64,000 nucleotides of DNA. Source: Dermanyssus gallinae (taxonomy: Eukaryota > Arthropoda > Arachnida > Mesostigmata > Dermanyssidae). Under the pieces are notes generated by a model that was given only the letters and a program-made list of their open reading frames with translations, made no database searches and had not been told where the DNA came from. A program made the position numbers and the translations under genes. Where the stretch lies: assembly GCA_003439945.1 (NCBI GenBank), contig QVRM01002195.1, positions 62,001 to 126,000 on the forward strand, read 5' to 3'. Below, in pieces: positions 1 to 11,879 of this stretch. How positions within the stretch are numbered: the first letter of the stretch is position 1; each line of letters starts with the position of its first letter.

Positions 1-1100
1 TGCTATGTGAAGCACACCCGGTATAAGCCGGTGGTGTCCACTACGGGGAAGGTTTCGACAGAACTTGATATCATTGCTAATTCTATATAAATCAATACAT
101 GCTGAAAAGCAATTAAATTGCTTGCTACAAAGTCTCATCTGTGACGAGTCTTGAGAACAGAAAATATTGGCCTTTTTCAAATATTGTAAGATACTCCCCA
201 CTCTTCAAGCCAAAAAAACCGTGACTCTTTTTCGCCGCGTGGCAAAGCAGGTACTCGTCGAGCAAGCGATGTACAAGTTAACTTTGAATTTTCATCAATT
301 GCGACCCTTCGCACGCTTTTGTCGTTGGTTGCTGTTTTTGGAGGCCGTTTACGGGTTTCGACGTACACTTACTTTTTTGAGTAAGTTCTTGTGCACTGAC
401 ATTGTTAAAATGTATACACATGTATGCAGCCGGATTTTTGGGTAGGGCTGTTGTGTGCTTCTTTACAGAGGACCTCCGGGAGGTGCACTGCCACAAATGT
501 CATAACCCAATCACATGCAAGCACAGTGGACTTTGACCAATACCTTCGTAAAGCTTGCTCCAGCTCACCCCACTGCTGCAGCACTTTGGACTGGCTTTTG
601 CGACATGAGGTCTGCCCTCACGGGCCCCATAGGATGAAGAGAGGCCCGCCGCGAAATTAGTCCCGCTACTTGCCGGTCGTAGGGGTTAACTCGTCGGACA
701 ACTTCGCCCCAAAAAAAGTTCGGGATAATTGCGTATCGGCGCAACTATCAACATATGGTATCACAGAAGAAGTACTCCGGAGGCTTTCCCTAATTACGCA
801 AAACACGATAATGATGCCTTGTTTAATGATCTTGGACTACGTGCTGCCTATTATCGTACGCGTAGTAAGCAGCAATGGCGCAGCTACAGAACAACCTAAT
901 GGACGTTAGTTCACTGGTTGAGTCGATCCAGGTAGCTTACCGTGGAAACTGCGGCAATCCTGCGTTCTCCTTGCGTCAACAGTGTAACAGCAATACGAAG
1001 TGTGACAGCTAGCGGAACAGTGAAGAACAAAGCAATTAATAAAATGACTGAGATGACGATAGCTTGACGGCCCGTGGATGATAAACTCAGTAACGCCCAA
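1..1100. other. No gene recognised
   Basis: The short open frames here have no recognisable domain, no splice-site logic and no codon bias. I see no tRNA, SINE or simple repeat. The stretch may be old, decayed transposon DNA continuing from the LINE-like remnant to its right. Confidence 0.5.
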
Positions 1101-1109
1101 GAAAGACTG

Positions 1110-2330
1110 AGTTGAACACGAACATCTCGACCCTGCAGGAAATCGTAAGAGAACGGAGAAACGGCACGAAAAGTCTCACACAAGACATCAAGGCAGTGTT
1201 GTGCAAATGCGAAGAAGGACATGGCGATATTCAAACTGTTAAGCGCGGGAGCACTCCGAGGACTCCTGAGCTGTGAAAACCTTTTACTCTGAGGAGTTTT
1301 TCTTGGGATATCACGCACTAGCACAGAAAGGTGAGGGACGGGACAGGCCAAATATAGAGGCCTAGTCTTTACGAGAAGGAAATTGGAGAAATGACAATAG
1401 GAATAAATGTGGAAAACCTTGTAGCGATAGCGTCAAAGGGCGTTGAGATTGTGGCAGCTTAAGTAAAACCGTAATACAGCGTATCAGAGGTCAAAGTTGT
1501 GACGAGAATGGCCTCGATATTTTAAGCCGGGCATTTTAATGCGAAAGTGGGAGATAGCTCGTAAAGAATGCAAGCTTTTTTTATATGATAGCGGAGAAAG
1601 GATGCTGGTTAGTAGATGAGCCGGGCCTAAGTACCTTCGAATGTAACAATGAGGCGTCAGTCATTGACGTTATTGTCAAAGGTGAAAACGTAGATGATAT
1701 AATGCTTTTGCACGGAAATAGACATTAAAGGCCTATACCCATGGAGATGGCATTAAAGGTTAGCAGCAGTAGCGAGGAGGGGACTCATAAGTCGAGGACC
1801 GAGACAAAACTAGATAATGGGATCTTCTTAGAGGATTTGGGGAAGTGTTATAAGCTTTCAACAGGAGACTTCTAAATATAGGTATATAAGCGTGAATTGA
1901 CAAATTGGATAAACAACTGCATTGGTTCCGCGTCAAGAACAAAAACGAAGGCCATGTTTCAACGACCGGTGTGAGCAGCAAAGAATGCCAACAGACTTTT
2001 CCGGTAAAGAGGCCGTTTGCAATAATGGTAGAGAATATTACGCAAGGAACATACAAAAAAGAAAAGCAAATGTGCTGGGAACCCGGAAGTGGGAACTGCT
2101 GCAGACAGCGAGGAAGTAATCCTACAAGTGACTACAAGAGAAGAGAAAACGGCAGTACCCAGTGGAGACCGGGCGGCTGATTAAACACTTATCTAATTTG
2201 CTGTGAAAAGTTAACACTGCCCCGGAAAAAGAATATTATACAACAGGCCTTGGGGACAACGACATAGACATCGGCGAGGAGGAATATGATAAGAAACGAT
2301 CATTTAAATTAATAAATGTTACATTTATGA
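1110..2330 (+). pseudogene. Possible decayed LINE endonuclease/linker region
   Basis: Read on the plus strand with several stops and frame changes. Around 1520-1560 the translation contains AGHFNAKVGD, which resembles the GDFNA motif of apurinic-type LINE endonucleases. Around 1922-2119 a basic frame (RPCFNDRCEQQRMPTDF, then a YYARNIQKRK segment) resembles the linker between endonuclease and reverse transcriptase in R1/I-like elements. No frame stays open, so this is a dead copy at best. The match is by eye and weak; it could be chance. Confidence 0.35.
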
Positions 2331-2479
2331 TGCTGTTTTCGGTCATCCATATTAATATAACAAATTTTAGAACTTTCAGTATTAGCCCTAAACAAGACAC
2401 TTCTGTTCCTTCACTTCTTTGGAAAAATGCTTATTTCAACAAGCCCCAATTCCCGTCAAGTTGCCTATATATATATATA

Positions 2480-2498
2480 CTAGCCCAGGACTGGACCT

Positions 2499-2552
<54 letters not shown>

Positions 2553-2601
2553 CTTCCAACAAATGTGTCAACTTAAAACATTAGGTCCAGTCCTGGGCTA
2601 G
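2480..2601. repeat. Perfect 27-bp inverted repeat around an (AT)n tract
   Basis: The left arm (2480-2506) and right arm (2575-2601) are exact reverse complements beginning CTAGCCCAGG on the left. The 68-base loop is an uninterrupted (AT)n tract followed by about 25 unique bases. As single-stranded DNA or RNA it would form a long hairpin. It could be a very short foldback transposon or the product of replication slippage at the AT tract. Confidence 0.8.
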
Positions 2602-2609
2602 CCCACCTT

Positions 2610-2960
2610 TTTTCAGAGGTTTCGAAAAATGCAGGCGAGATCCCGCGGATGGCCTGGTTGCATGTCATTACTTAGTAAATCCTCCCTCGGCCATCATGCA
2701 AGCGACAACATGGACGGAGAATTCATTCCAGGCCTGGCTGGCTACAGCTGGTTATAAATTAAGTTATCTGGGAATTAGAGTCACTTTTTGACAATACTCG
2801 TGCGGAAACGTTTCTAGAGCGGCAGTTTGCGGTGAGCTAAAGCGGTCAACGAGTGCATCGAAACATTATATTGAGCCCGCGAGCATGTATAATAATAATC
2901 TGTTGCGCGAATTGAACGAAAAGCCAAGTAATTGTTTTAAAAACGATGGCTTCAGCCTAT
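2610..2960. other. Unassigned intergenic sequence
   Basis: No coding potential, repeat or RNA gene was seen between the hairpin repeat and the LINE remnant to the right. Confidence 0.4.
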
Positions 2961-2969
2961 CCAACTGCT

Positions 2970-4800
2970 ATAAATGCGAAGTGTTACTATGCTTTCACGT
3001 CACTTGGGTACCACAGGCAGCTACGGATGTTACTTTGAGCGTGTCAATGTCATGGCTATCGGATCGGACAGCTGTGTTGGGCTTCTGATATCGGGCGGGA
3101 TCTTGCCCACTACGCCGGTACCCTACAGCCTTAGTTTTTCACACATTTTCTATGGGGTCATTCTGCGAGAAATATTCATCAAGTGTGCAAAGCGCAGCCT
3201 GAAGGTCAGAATTGATTCTACACTCCTTGATCTGAAAGTGTTAACATTGTCGTGTTTATCGAAGTTCAATACTGCAGAAAATACTGACGTAGTATCTGCG
3301 GGACTCTTGGGTCTTGGCGTTAGGAATCCAACAATTGTCGGAAGTGATTTTAATTGCCGAATTAATGACAACAAAAGGAAAGGTCTCCTGTAACTTATAA
3401 ATGGTGCAAGTTTTGTATGTACTAACGCAGTATTGACTGCAGCTACGCCTGTCATAACGACAGGAATACCGCTATGACAGGCGTATTTCAACAATTCAGC
3501 GCTTTGAAGTTTTGGAGCTTGCTGCAATAAAGCATCTAGCTATGCGAGTTGTAGTACGTGTTTCTGCTCTAGGGCAGAAAAAGCAAAAACGTTCACAGAT
3601 GAAGCCTACCCGTCAACTCAATCGATCGACTTCAGTCGATATCAAGAGTGTCGTGGTCGGAAGTGCTGTGGATGTCTGCTGTTGGTTTCTCAAAAAAAAA
3701 GTGACCAGCCAAGCAGAGAAGGTTCTGGTCGCAGAGATCTCGGCCGTGGTTCTAACGAACCTGTTACCTTCCACACAGAGCTCGGCTTGCTGAGACTAAC
3801 AAAGACCAGAACAGACCCCCAATTCCGAGCAAGGCGAAGACATAATTATGCCTTTAGTGGAAAGACAGGGCTTTATAGTCACTTTATAGTCACGGCGACG
3901 CCAGGGCTTTGCCGTGACTGTAAAGACGAATATGACAGGTGAGAGGAGGCCAATATACTTGTCCTGCGTGTGTAAACCGATCTCGTAAGGGGGTTTGGCA
4001 CTCACGAGTGACGAGCAGGTAGAACGTCGTCTGACCAATCTTCTGTTCAACCCTAGACGCTGGAAACTCGGATGCAGAGATTGAGTTTTCTTTCACACTG
4101 AAATGGCACATAATGGATCTAACTTTTGTGGAAAATGAAGTGTGCCGAGTTATCCGATCCCTTCCTATATGGAAAAGTAGTTGGCCAAACCAGGTCTATT
4201 ACGAACATTGAGTGCGGGGTTTCTTCAACTATAGTATTAAGGAAGGAAATTATGAAGGAAGTTTGGCATTTTGCTAGACTCTCTCTGTTATTCAAGGGCA
4301 AACACAGAGACGATAGATAGAATTGTCCGAAATCTCTGCCAGGGAGTGGCATCGTAGCGCACACTCAAGAAGATCCTATGTAAGCTGATGATTGAAAGGA
4401 TTACAAATGTAGCAAACCATGCCTTGCTTCCGGGCTAGTTTGGATTCAGAAGGGGCATAGGTACATCCGACGCAATCTTCATTCTTCAGTGTTATGCAGA
4501 GCGGACTGTGTCTCGTCCAAAATGCCGCCTGTATGCAGTCATTATTAACTGCGCCAATGCCTTTGACAAGACTCCGCGCGATCTTACGATCGATCGTTTC
4601 AGGCAGATTGGTATAATTGGACCTATTCTGCAACTTACTTTGACTTTATTTGATGATGACACGCTGTTGGTGGGGAAAAAGAGCAGCGTCGAGAACATTG
4701 CAAGTCCAACACTGGTAGCCCTCTACGGAGGGGTCGGAAATGTGCGGCGACTGTCTGTTGCCGGCGCTTGTTTATGCTGCAAACTCTACCAAAGTTGGCT
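2970..4800 (+). pseudogene. Degenerate LINE with endonuclease and reverse transcriptase remnants
   Basis: A non-LTR retrotransposon copy broken by many frameshifts. At about 3340-3400 the translation reads IVGSDFNCRINDN, matching the GDFNCRI core of LINE apurinic endonucleases, followed by FVCTN and AMRVVVRVSAL as in the end of that domain. A linker-like KPTRQLNR follows near 3610. At about 4260-4620 the RT domain appears: ARLSLLFKGKHRDDR (RT block 0/1), then FGFRRGIGTSDAIF across a stop, then INCANAFDKTPRD, the place of the first catalytic aspartate box. The order EN then RT on one strand shows one original element, now dead. Confidence 0.7.
3445..3484. repeat. Perfect 12-bp inverted repeat with a 16-base loop
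   Basis: ACGCCTGTCATA (3445-3456) is followed by its exact reverse complement (3473-3484). It lies within the decayed LINE endonuclease region and is probably incidental. Confidence 0.6.
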
Positions 4801-4840
4801 TATAGTTTAGACTGAGTGTGGCGGGTACTTTGCGTTGCAA

Positions 4841-6342
4841 TTAGGACGAGAAGCCGCTTAGTGTATGCATTGTCGGGCTAGACGAGGATGGCAGAGATAC
4901 TTTGGCTTCGGCTGCATCCGCCTGTACAGAGTAATTGAGCAGTTCTTGGCGACGCAAAGTCGTGGCGGTAGAGGAAGGTAAGAGCGCTATGATGTTTGTA
5001 AGTCCACTTACTTGCACCATCACGTCCATACTAGATATATCGTACACGGGTTCCGTCATTTCGTAGGCTCCCATATGTAGTTTCATAACGACTATAGTAG
5101 TACTCAGCAGGCTGGCCATACAGACCAGACCAGAAGGAGCAAAATAAACGGTCACAGTGGCATCCCACGCCAGCATTTTGCCCCCCTCCAAGGGGGTGAG
5201 ATTCATGCTATTGGCCATCTTCACATTATTAAGAAAAGAGATTTCTTAACGATTACTTCTTCTTTTAGAGCCTCCCGACTCTCTGGGTACCTCGGACGGC
5301 TCTGAAACAGACGGGTAGCTTGCCTACCGTAGTCGTTCGCTAAATGTCTTGTTCAATTTTATCTGTAGTCTGAGAACAGGAGAGTCCATGGTGACCTAGG
5401 GAGTCGACCTCACCACCGCATCTGCATCGGCGAGGGGAGACTAGCTCTGCTTCCAACCTTAATCCGACCAACATTCGTGTAGATTCGTCGTCCAAAAGGG
5501 ACCGAGTTGAGGGCTTGGGAGGGCGTGCAGCCATGCACCTGCACATGGCGAGGAAACAGCTTTTTTAACTTGCTTTGTCAGCGGCCGAAGCCGTTTGGTT
5601 CTATAAACTCCTGCATCGAACGTCGTTTACCTATTCTGATCACGCACACGAGATGTGATCTCTGGGAGGAGCCCACCGAATAAGTAATAGACCTGAAGGA
5701 GCCGTATTTTTATTCAGTGCGAACAACCTCGCCCCGAAGATAAGGAGACACCACCTTAGATGCGTACCATCGAGTAGGTCGATTATCTCCGTCAGCAACT
5801 TACCAGGTGCGCCGGATAAGCAGCCAAGATTTGGTGAGAGAAGGTTTTGCAGGATTCGAAGCCTGACAAAAGTCGAAGCCTGAAGCAGTGCGAAACGCAG
5901 TCCCATGGACGTTAAATCTTGGCTGGGAGTCAGCCCCGAAAGGATTTTTAGGCACAAAGACCAAATCTATGAACCAAACGTCGTGTAGGAACTCCACCAA
6001 GTTCCTCCTAATTTCCCTAACTGCCAGAGGGCGTGCGTTTCCGCAGCTTTTCGGTAACCTCAACACGACTGGAGCGAGGGAGAAAATCACAAGCCAGGCA
6101 GCGTTGTCGTTGTCCAAGGCAACTCTTGAGAGGACTGAGTTCAGCTCTGACACCTCTGACAGGGCGTCAGCCACCGACTTCCTGACAACCTTGGATAGGA
6201 TGAGTACCAGCCTCCCTTTTTTAAATGAAAGCCTGGATTTTAGGTTAAGATCCGACTTGTTCGTAGCCCCGTTATGGATGCGTACGGTACCTGCGCCCCG
6301 ACGTTTAACTGTGACATGTTTACAGAGGCCTCGACTAGCCAA
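4841..6342 (-). pseudogene. Broken non-LTR retroelement with CxCG...HGLSC C-terminal tail
   Basis: Read from 6342 down to 4841. The upstream part carries WLVIFSLAPVVLRLPK and RPLAVREIRRNL, like the conserved pre-RT block (LR-P-K-G-R) of a widespread animal retroelement family. Next comes GARLFALNKNT with a degraded GLLLIRWAPPR, the position of the first RT motif in that family. The catalytic RT core is missing. The frame resumes at 5546-5340 with the zinc-knuckle-like CRCGGEVDSLGHHGLSC, and the final block (MLAWDATVTVYFAPS) lies at about 5190-5120. The element thus has an internal deletion, a SINE-like fragment inside it and several stops. Family recognition is from memory of conserved motifs. 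Confidence 0.65.
5885..5950 (+). repeat. SINE family A, 3' fragment
   Basis: The segment matches the tRNA-unrelated tail of the full-length SINE at 20717-20895 (GGACGTTAAATCTTGGCTG followed by GTCAGCC), with a few changes. It sits inside the minus-strand retroelement relic. The tRNA-like head is absent. Confidence 0.7.
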
Positions 6343-6720
6343 GGTCTGGCCGCGTATGTAACAGATTGCTGTTGAGCCTCAAAGGGGTCCAGTGTAGTCG
6401 CACGGCTATGATCGGACGTGAAGCTTGAAGCACCACCTTCTAAAGGATCCGAGAAAGTGGCCCGAGTATGTTCTGTCACTGTCATGCAATCCTCCTGATC
6501 ACCCGTCACTATCATTGTCTGAGGCCGCTAGTAACCAACAAAAGCGCCAGTAAGGGCTGTATCGCGATCATGACTGACTTCACCACTTTTGATGGCTCAA
6601 ACTTGATATACATATAGAGTCCCGGGCCAACCCAACGATTCATTGGTCGCACGATCCCCGGAGATGTATACGAGTGACCTTCATTCGTGGCTTGGCCCGA
6701 GGACGCTATTTGGGCTCTGC

Positions 6721-7222
6721 TCAAAAGGAGGCTCTGCTACGTCGGCGCAGTAGGAGTTGAGTCGTAACCATATACCCACCATATAACTCGTCCCCTCTAA
6801 GCAGTCTCTGAAGCAATCCAGGGTCGTCTGCAACCGCCTGAAGGTTCATTTCGGGCATTTCCCGACGGGCGTTATTTGCTGGAAATTCAATCTTTTTAGG
6901 ACGAACTTCGCTCTCAGTTTTTGGACGCATAAAATATCGGTCAAGACTGTCATTAGATATCGTCAATTCCTTAGCTATCCTGACTAGAGAGTAATTCGGC
7001 AACTGTTGAGTACGATATCACTAATTTTTCCACTACATCATCTTTGGTTTCTTCATGTTTGTCACGAAATCGACGGTACCACGTATACACAGAGTTTCGG
7101 GACATTGTTTGGGGGTCATAAATATTTCGTAACATTTTCACTATTTTATAATATTTGATTTGCTTTTTAGCACAGAACCTGGTGCAAAATTGTTGCTTCT
7201 GCATTTTTGTTTTTCTAAACAT
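6721..7222 (-). pseudogene. Truncated mariner-like transposase, N-terminal half
   Basis: Two overlapping frames on the minus strand (7222-6971, then 7002-6721) encode the N-terminal helix-turn-helix half of a mariner transposase: FCAKKQIKYYKIVKML and MSRNSVYTWYRRFRDKHEE resemble the paired HTH region. The later block DPGLLQRLLRGDELYG corresponds to the first catalytic aspartate motif (usually GDESW), with the flanking residues changed. The sequence then stops matching, so the DDE/D C-terminal half is missing. Frameshift and truncation mean it is inactive. Confidence 0.7.
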
Positions 7223-7239
7223 TGCCGAACCGCAACCTT

Positions 7240-7811
7240 ATCACTTCTTTGAACCAAGTCAAACACGAAACACAACCGTCGATTGACGTAAATAAGTATA
7301 TTAAGAAGTCCACAGCTGTATTTCAGACAGGATTCCTTTCATAGATTTGTTTAATCTAGTCTGATGAATGTATGACGCGTTTAGCTAGTAAAAGATATTT
7401 GTGAGCATAGGGTAAACTTAAATGTTGCTCCATGGCTCAGCGTTAGGCGCGTTGTGGATCGTAATATTTTACTGAGAGCACGAAATTACAGGGAAGCGCG
7501 AGTGACAACGTGGAACTCTTTTAAGCTATAGATTAATCTTTCGGTTATAATTCTAGCAAGTATAGGAGCGTCGTATTGACGAAATCGTGTAGATTACTGG
7601 CACCGTACATATCGTTTATTATGCGTGGGTCAACCTTTCAGCGTTTGAAAATCGAAGCGGTGACGGCAGCTAGCTGGCCGCCATCATTATCTTTGGAAAT
7701 ACAATCGCCAAAGTTCGGCAAAGGGTAAAGGTTTGTCTCAAGGGTCAGGCGGATGGCCGCAAAGCGGCATATCTCTGCACCTCCGCCCTCGCTTAATAAT
7801 GAGGCAGTTAT
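7240..7811. other. Unassigned sequence
   Basis: No recognisable coding region or repeat until the inverted repeat to the right. A 72-codon minus-strand frame (7856-7638) starts with a hydrophobic stretch but overlaps the inverted repeat and has no other support. Confidence 0.4.
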
Positions 7812-7897
7812 ATACAATAGTAGTAAAGTACGATAGAGTGGCATCGCTGCAGTCAATCTGGATTTAGTCGCATCTCGAATATCTAAATTAAGTATAA

Positions 7898-7932
<35 letters not shown>

Positions 7933-7976
7933 AGATTTACTGCAGCGATATCACTTTATCGTACTTTACTACTATC

Positions 7977-8008
<32 letters not shown>

Positions 8009-8015
8009 GATAGTA
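7812..8015. repeat. 52-bp inverted repeat around (AT)n, with nested hairpin
   Basis: The arms at 7812-7863 and 7929-7980 are reverse complements with about 5 mismatches in 52. The loop contains an (AT)n run near 7900-7930. A second (AT)n run at about 7979-8008 is flanked by another inverted copy of the ACGATAGTA end (8007-8015), giving a second, smaller hairpin. Same architecture as 2480-2601 but unrelated in sequence. Confidence 0.75.
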
Positions 8016-9020
8016 ATCCACGTCAGTTCAAATCACGTGTCGCAATTTATCATCACGAATATGTCTACCCACCTGCAGAAAAATTATCGTGTCCAAAATT
8101 GGGTGACGTCATGCACATTAACACGATGGAAGCGGCTGTAGTAAATTGTGGATAAATTTACTTTTTTTTATACATACACTTTAAAATGAATGACAAAAAC
8201 AGCGGCGGCCACTAATAGTTATAGTTAAGCTGGTTAAAAATATAGTGTAAATAATAACAACCTTATAATAAGTGTTTGTACGCTGTGGCAAGTTTTGCTA
8301 TGAGCACTATGAGCGGTATGAAAGTTAAGATTTGCATCGCTTTTCTCAAGGCAGACTTCATCAAGCGCGCCTTGAGTATCCACAAGGCCAGTGGCAACCC
8401 CATGGTGCACAGCGCTCTTCGTCGATGACTTGCAGCACACCCATAACATTCCACGAACACTGACCGAATTACGGAAAGTATTCTACACTGGAGAGACGCG
8501 AATATTTTGGACTCTATCATTCCTAGCGAGTTCTCGCTTGAGACTAGCGCTCTTTTCTCGAAGATTTGGACACGCTCCAGCCGGAAAAATCGGCTTCGTA
8601 TTTTTTACGCGATGCACGGATTTCACCACAACACGTGTGTCCGTGCATGCTGCCATGAGGCAGTTGAAACTTATATTTTTAATTTCTTTGCACGCACTTG
8701 TTCCCCGTAGCAAGAAAGCGTGCAATACACATTTCCAACTAATGAACAGAAAATTGTTTATTCCTAACCAAGCTAATGTTTTTCCATGTAGGCTCGGCCT
8801 CTATACTGAAACGACAGGTTCTGAAAACTCACTGAACATTCATCGTAATTTTTGTGTCGTATAACTTGCGGCTTTAAACCTTGAATTAGCCCGGTTTGCC
8901 GGCATTTTTGCCTTAATGACAAAAAACAAATTTGAAACGAAGTGCGCGATATGATGTTCGGAAAGGTCCACTAAATGGGGGAAAAACGAGTTCAGTCATA
9001 AAATAAAGCCATATTCTCTG
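8016..9020. other. Unassigned sequence
   Basis: Contains frames up to 157 codons (8391-8864, plus) with no recognisable domain and a competing minus-strand frame of similar length. I do not call a gene. Confidence 0.4.
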
Positions 9021-9029
9021 GCAGATTGT

Positions 9030-9950
9030 TGACCTTAGTGTAACCAAAATGTAAACCGGCGATTGTGAAGAAGAAGCATCCGTCAGTGCATCTCATCCAA
9101 TACGCTGATGATATTGCTACCTACTCTGAAAGTCGCTTCCATATTCAGCAAGCGTTGGTCACTCTTGCAAAGTTTGCAACAGATGCTTCACTGGAGATAA
9201 ATATTTCAAAGACAAAAGCAATGAAGCTCCGTCGTGAAGGACGTCTCGCAACCGTTGATACTGGTTCAATATAACAACAGATATATTGAATTGGTCAAAC
9301 AATGTTCATATTTGGGTTTGGAACTTACGCCAAGCGGCACCTCATTCTCCAGACATAGAGATAAAAGGGTCAGTAAGGCGCAAATTGCCATCTACTCAAT
9401 TAAGAATCCGCAACTCCTCTCACTGTGGACGGCTTTAAACTTATTTGACCTGGAAGTTGCCCTTACAGCAAGCTATGCGATCAAACTTATTTGGGGACAT
9501 CTCAGAGCCTCGCCGAGCTTTGACGAACTCCACCGTCGTGAAGGCAACATATTAAGCAGGTTATGAGCGTCCATCGAAGCAGCCGCAACCGATTGGTGTA
9601 TATGGCTGCAGGTACCCTCTTTTCACAGAAGACCTTCAGCGTCGCGTTAACCTGTGGTTAACTCGCGAGTATCAAGAGCATTTACTAAAGTGGGAAGCCA
9701 AGATGTGTCAAGTGAACATGGATTTCTATCGTACGCAAGCTATGATGAACAACTTGTGGAAGAATGCCCAATGCCCAAAACTCGCCACCAATTATGCGTC
9801 AAGCAATGCACGGCTTCCATCATGCAGTGTGCACGAAAGTTGGTTTCCATGAGACAGACGAGCAGTGTACCTGTCGGCACTGTGAAACAACTTGCTCAAC
9901 CTATCATCTATTGAATTGCCGGAAAATACCAGCTTATGTAACATATGTAA
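9030..9950 (+). pseudogene. LINE reverse transcriptase, 3' half, frameshifted
   Basis: From about 9060 the translation reads HLIQYADDIATYSES, containing the intact YADD catalytic box, then LEINISKTKAMKLR, the RT thumb-proximal NxSKTK motif. The frame shifts near 9240 and continues with QCSYLGLELTPSGTSF (the LG motif) and an ELHRREG segment. Near 9840-9925 a third frame has CTCRHCETTCSTYHLLNC, like the C-terminal CCHC zinc knuckle of many LINEs. The N-terminal RT and endonuclease are absent, as expected for 5' truncation. An AATAAA lies near 9990. Confidence 0.75.
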
Positions 9951-9969
9951 TATATATGTAACGTACACT

Positions 9970-11870
9970 TATATGTAACATACACTTGAATAATAAATGA
10001 TTGTTTGATAAAATGTAATGTAAAAAGGTCAACAATTTTAAACTCATCCAATATATCAATTTTAAACCCACCTATATGTACCTAATCGTATAGGCACGCA
10101 GAACAATATAAAAAATGTAATTTAAATATTTAGCTTTTACTATTTAAGTGAATTTAATACGGTTTTTCATAAAATACAAAATAAAACAATTAATTAAAAA
10201 ATAAAAGGAACATACGTTTAGTAATTATGATAAATCAATATATAAGTAATTTTTGGAATGATATCTTATTATGATAAAATCAGATCCAAAAAACGTATAC
10301 TTGTTTACATAGAGTTATAGTACTAAAACTGGCCGTATGGCCTTACTCATTTTAATGGGGTTTTTTCCTCCCAGCAACCGATGGTTTGGGGAGCAACATG
10401 CAATTATAGTTTGAACTATGTTGGCGGCATTTATGCTATTTTTGATTTCGTTTCGTGGAATAAAACACTCCGAATTTAAGCTTCTCTACAAACTATTAAT
10501 TTGAATTGTAACGTGAAAACAATAAAATGCATAAGAAACTGGCATAATTACCAAACCGCATTGTGCAGCGCGTTTTATTCTATCCTCAAATTCCCCCTAG
10601 CGGGTACTGGGCAATAATATTTTTGTATTTAAATTGCTTAGGTTTATCAGAATACGCGTTGCTATTAACGCAAAGTTAGTTTATGGACCAGAATCTAACG
10701 AAGCTCAATCAATTACCGCTACAGAACCGCAACAAACAAAAACTTAGCGCCAGTAATCTAATCCAATGTGTAAACGCTTAATCTGACCCTAAAGAGAATA
10801 ACAACAATGATACTGTAGTAAACATTTTACTTTAAGCAAGTTTCGCGAACCGATGTTTTAATGAACGAATTAAAGCAAGATCACGCCCTCTTTGTGTCGC
10901 TTTTGTATACACAATAAATATGTTTAAAACTAGCGCTAAAACTAGCGCGTCATAGCCGCACTTATAATAATTGCGTTTTTAAATGAGGTTTTCTCTTTAT
11001 TTAAAGACCGCGAATGTCGTATTCGATCAGATCAGGCGATACTAGCCATGAACTATGCATCTGGTATAGACGTCGCATGCATTGTCACATGCAAGACCAG
11101 ATCTGAGGTGTTAGAGGCGGCACTAAAAATATCCAGGTCTCCAGAATCCCGTCGGGCTTTTGATATGCCACTGAGAAACCCTCGTCGAGGGAAGCCATCG
11201 TTTCTAGTTTTTCCAGGACGAACGTGTGTTTTTTTTGGCGTTGGAGAAAAGTACGATCACACCATCTTCGCTCTTCTCGATGCCACACAGCACGCATCGT
11301 GAACCGGGTGTTCTGTGGCAAGGTGTAGGCGGCCGATTTGTTGGCGGTTTCTGCTTTTTTTCAGTATCACATACTAACTAACTGAGTGTCAAACGAATGC
11401 CCTTGACGCGCCGATTATTTCATTCGATCGCTCGGCGGACTTCAGCTCCTGTTGCTGCCGACCTAATCTTGTCTTGCCTAAATGCAATAGCAAAAGCAGC
11501 GTAAAGTGCTATGATTGTACACTTCTCTTGAAAGTGATTGACGGATTGACCGATTAGAGAATCGTCTTGACCACGACGTCAGTGTAGCCAGGTACAGCCG
11601 GGCATTCATTCTCCTAGGTGTTCGGATCGTGACGGCAAACGTTTGCTGTGTTCCCAAACGGTTCCTGTTCTTCTGAACTTCTGAAAGCCTTTCTCGATTG
11701 CCCAACATACTGCAGGTACAGACGCATAAAGGACAATGTAATGTGTCAAGTGGACAATGTAATACAAAGTCCCCTTTATTGAAAACGGGGTGATGAAATC
11801 ACATTGTAGTCGTTACACATACATGGGCACGTCATGAAACTCTCCATGCGAACGCCTTTTCAACACCTCG
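9970..11870. other. AT-rich unassigned intergenic sequence
   Basis: 9970-11000 is strongly AT-rich with no long frames. 11048-11302 (plus) and 11708-11478 (minus) are open but show no family resemblance. Possibly the 3' tail of the flanking LINE copies; nothing firm. Confidence 0.4.
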
Positions 11871-11879
11871 ACATTAGCA

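Noticed and set aside
911..1351. 146-codon minus-strand frame with a hydrophobic segment
   Set aside because: It lies opposite a plus-strand LINE-like remnant, has no signal peptide at its start and no recognisable domain; probably a shadow frame.
7638..7856. 72-codon minus-strand frame with a signal-peptide-like start
   Set aside because: Its start lies inside the 52-bp inverted repeat and there is no other support such as a polyadenylation signal or conserved motif.
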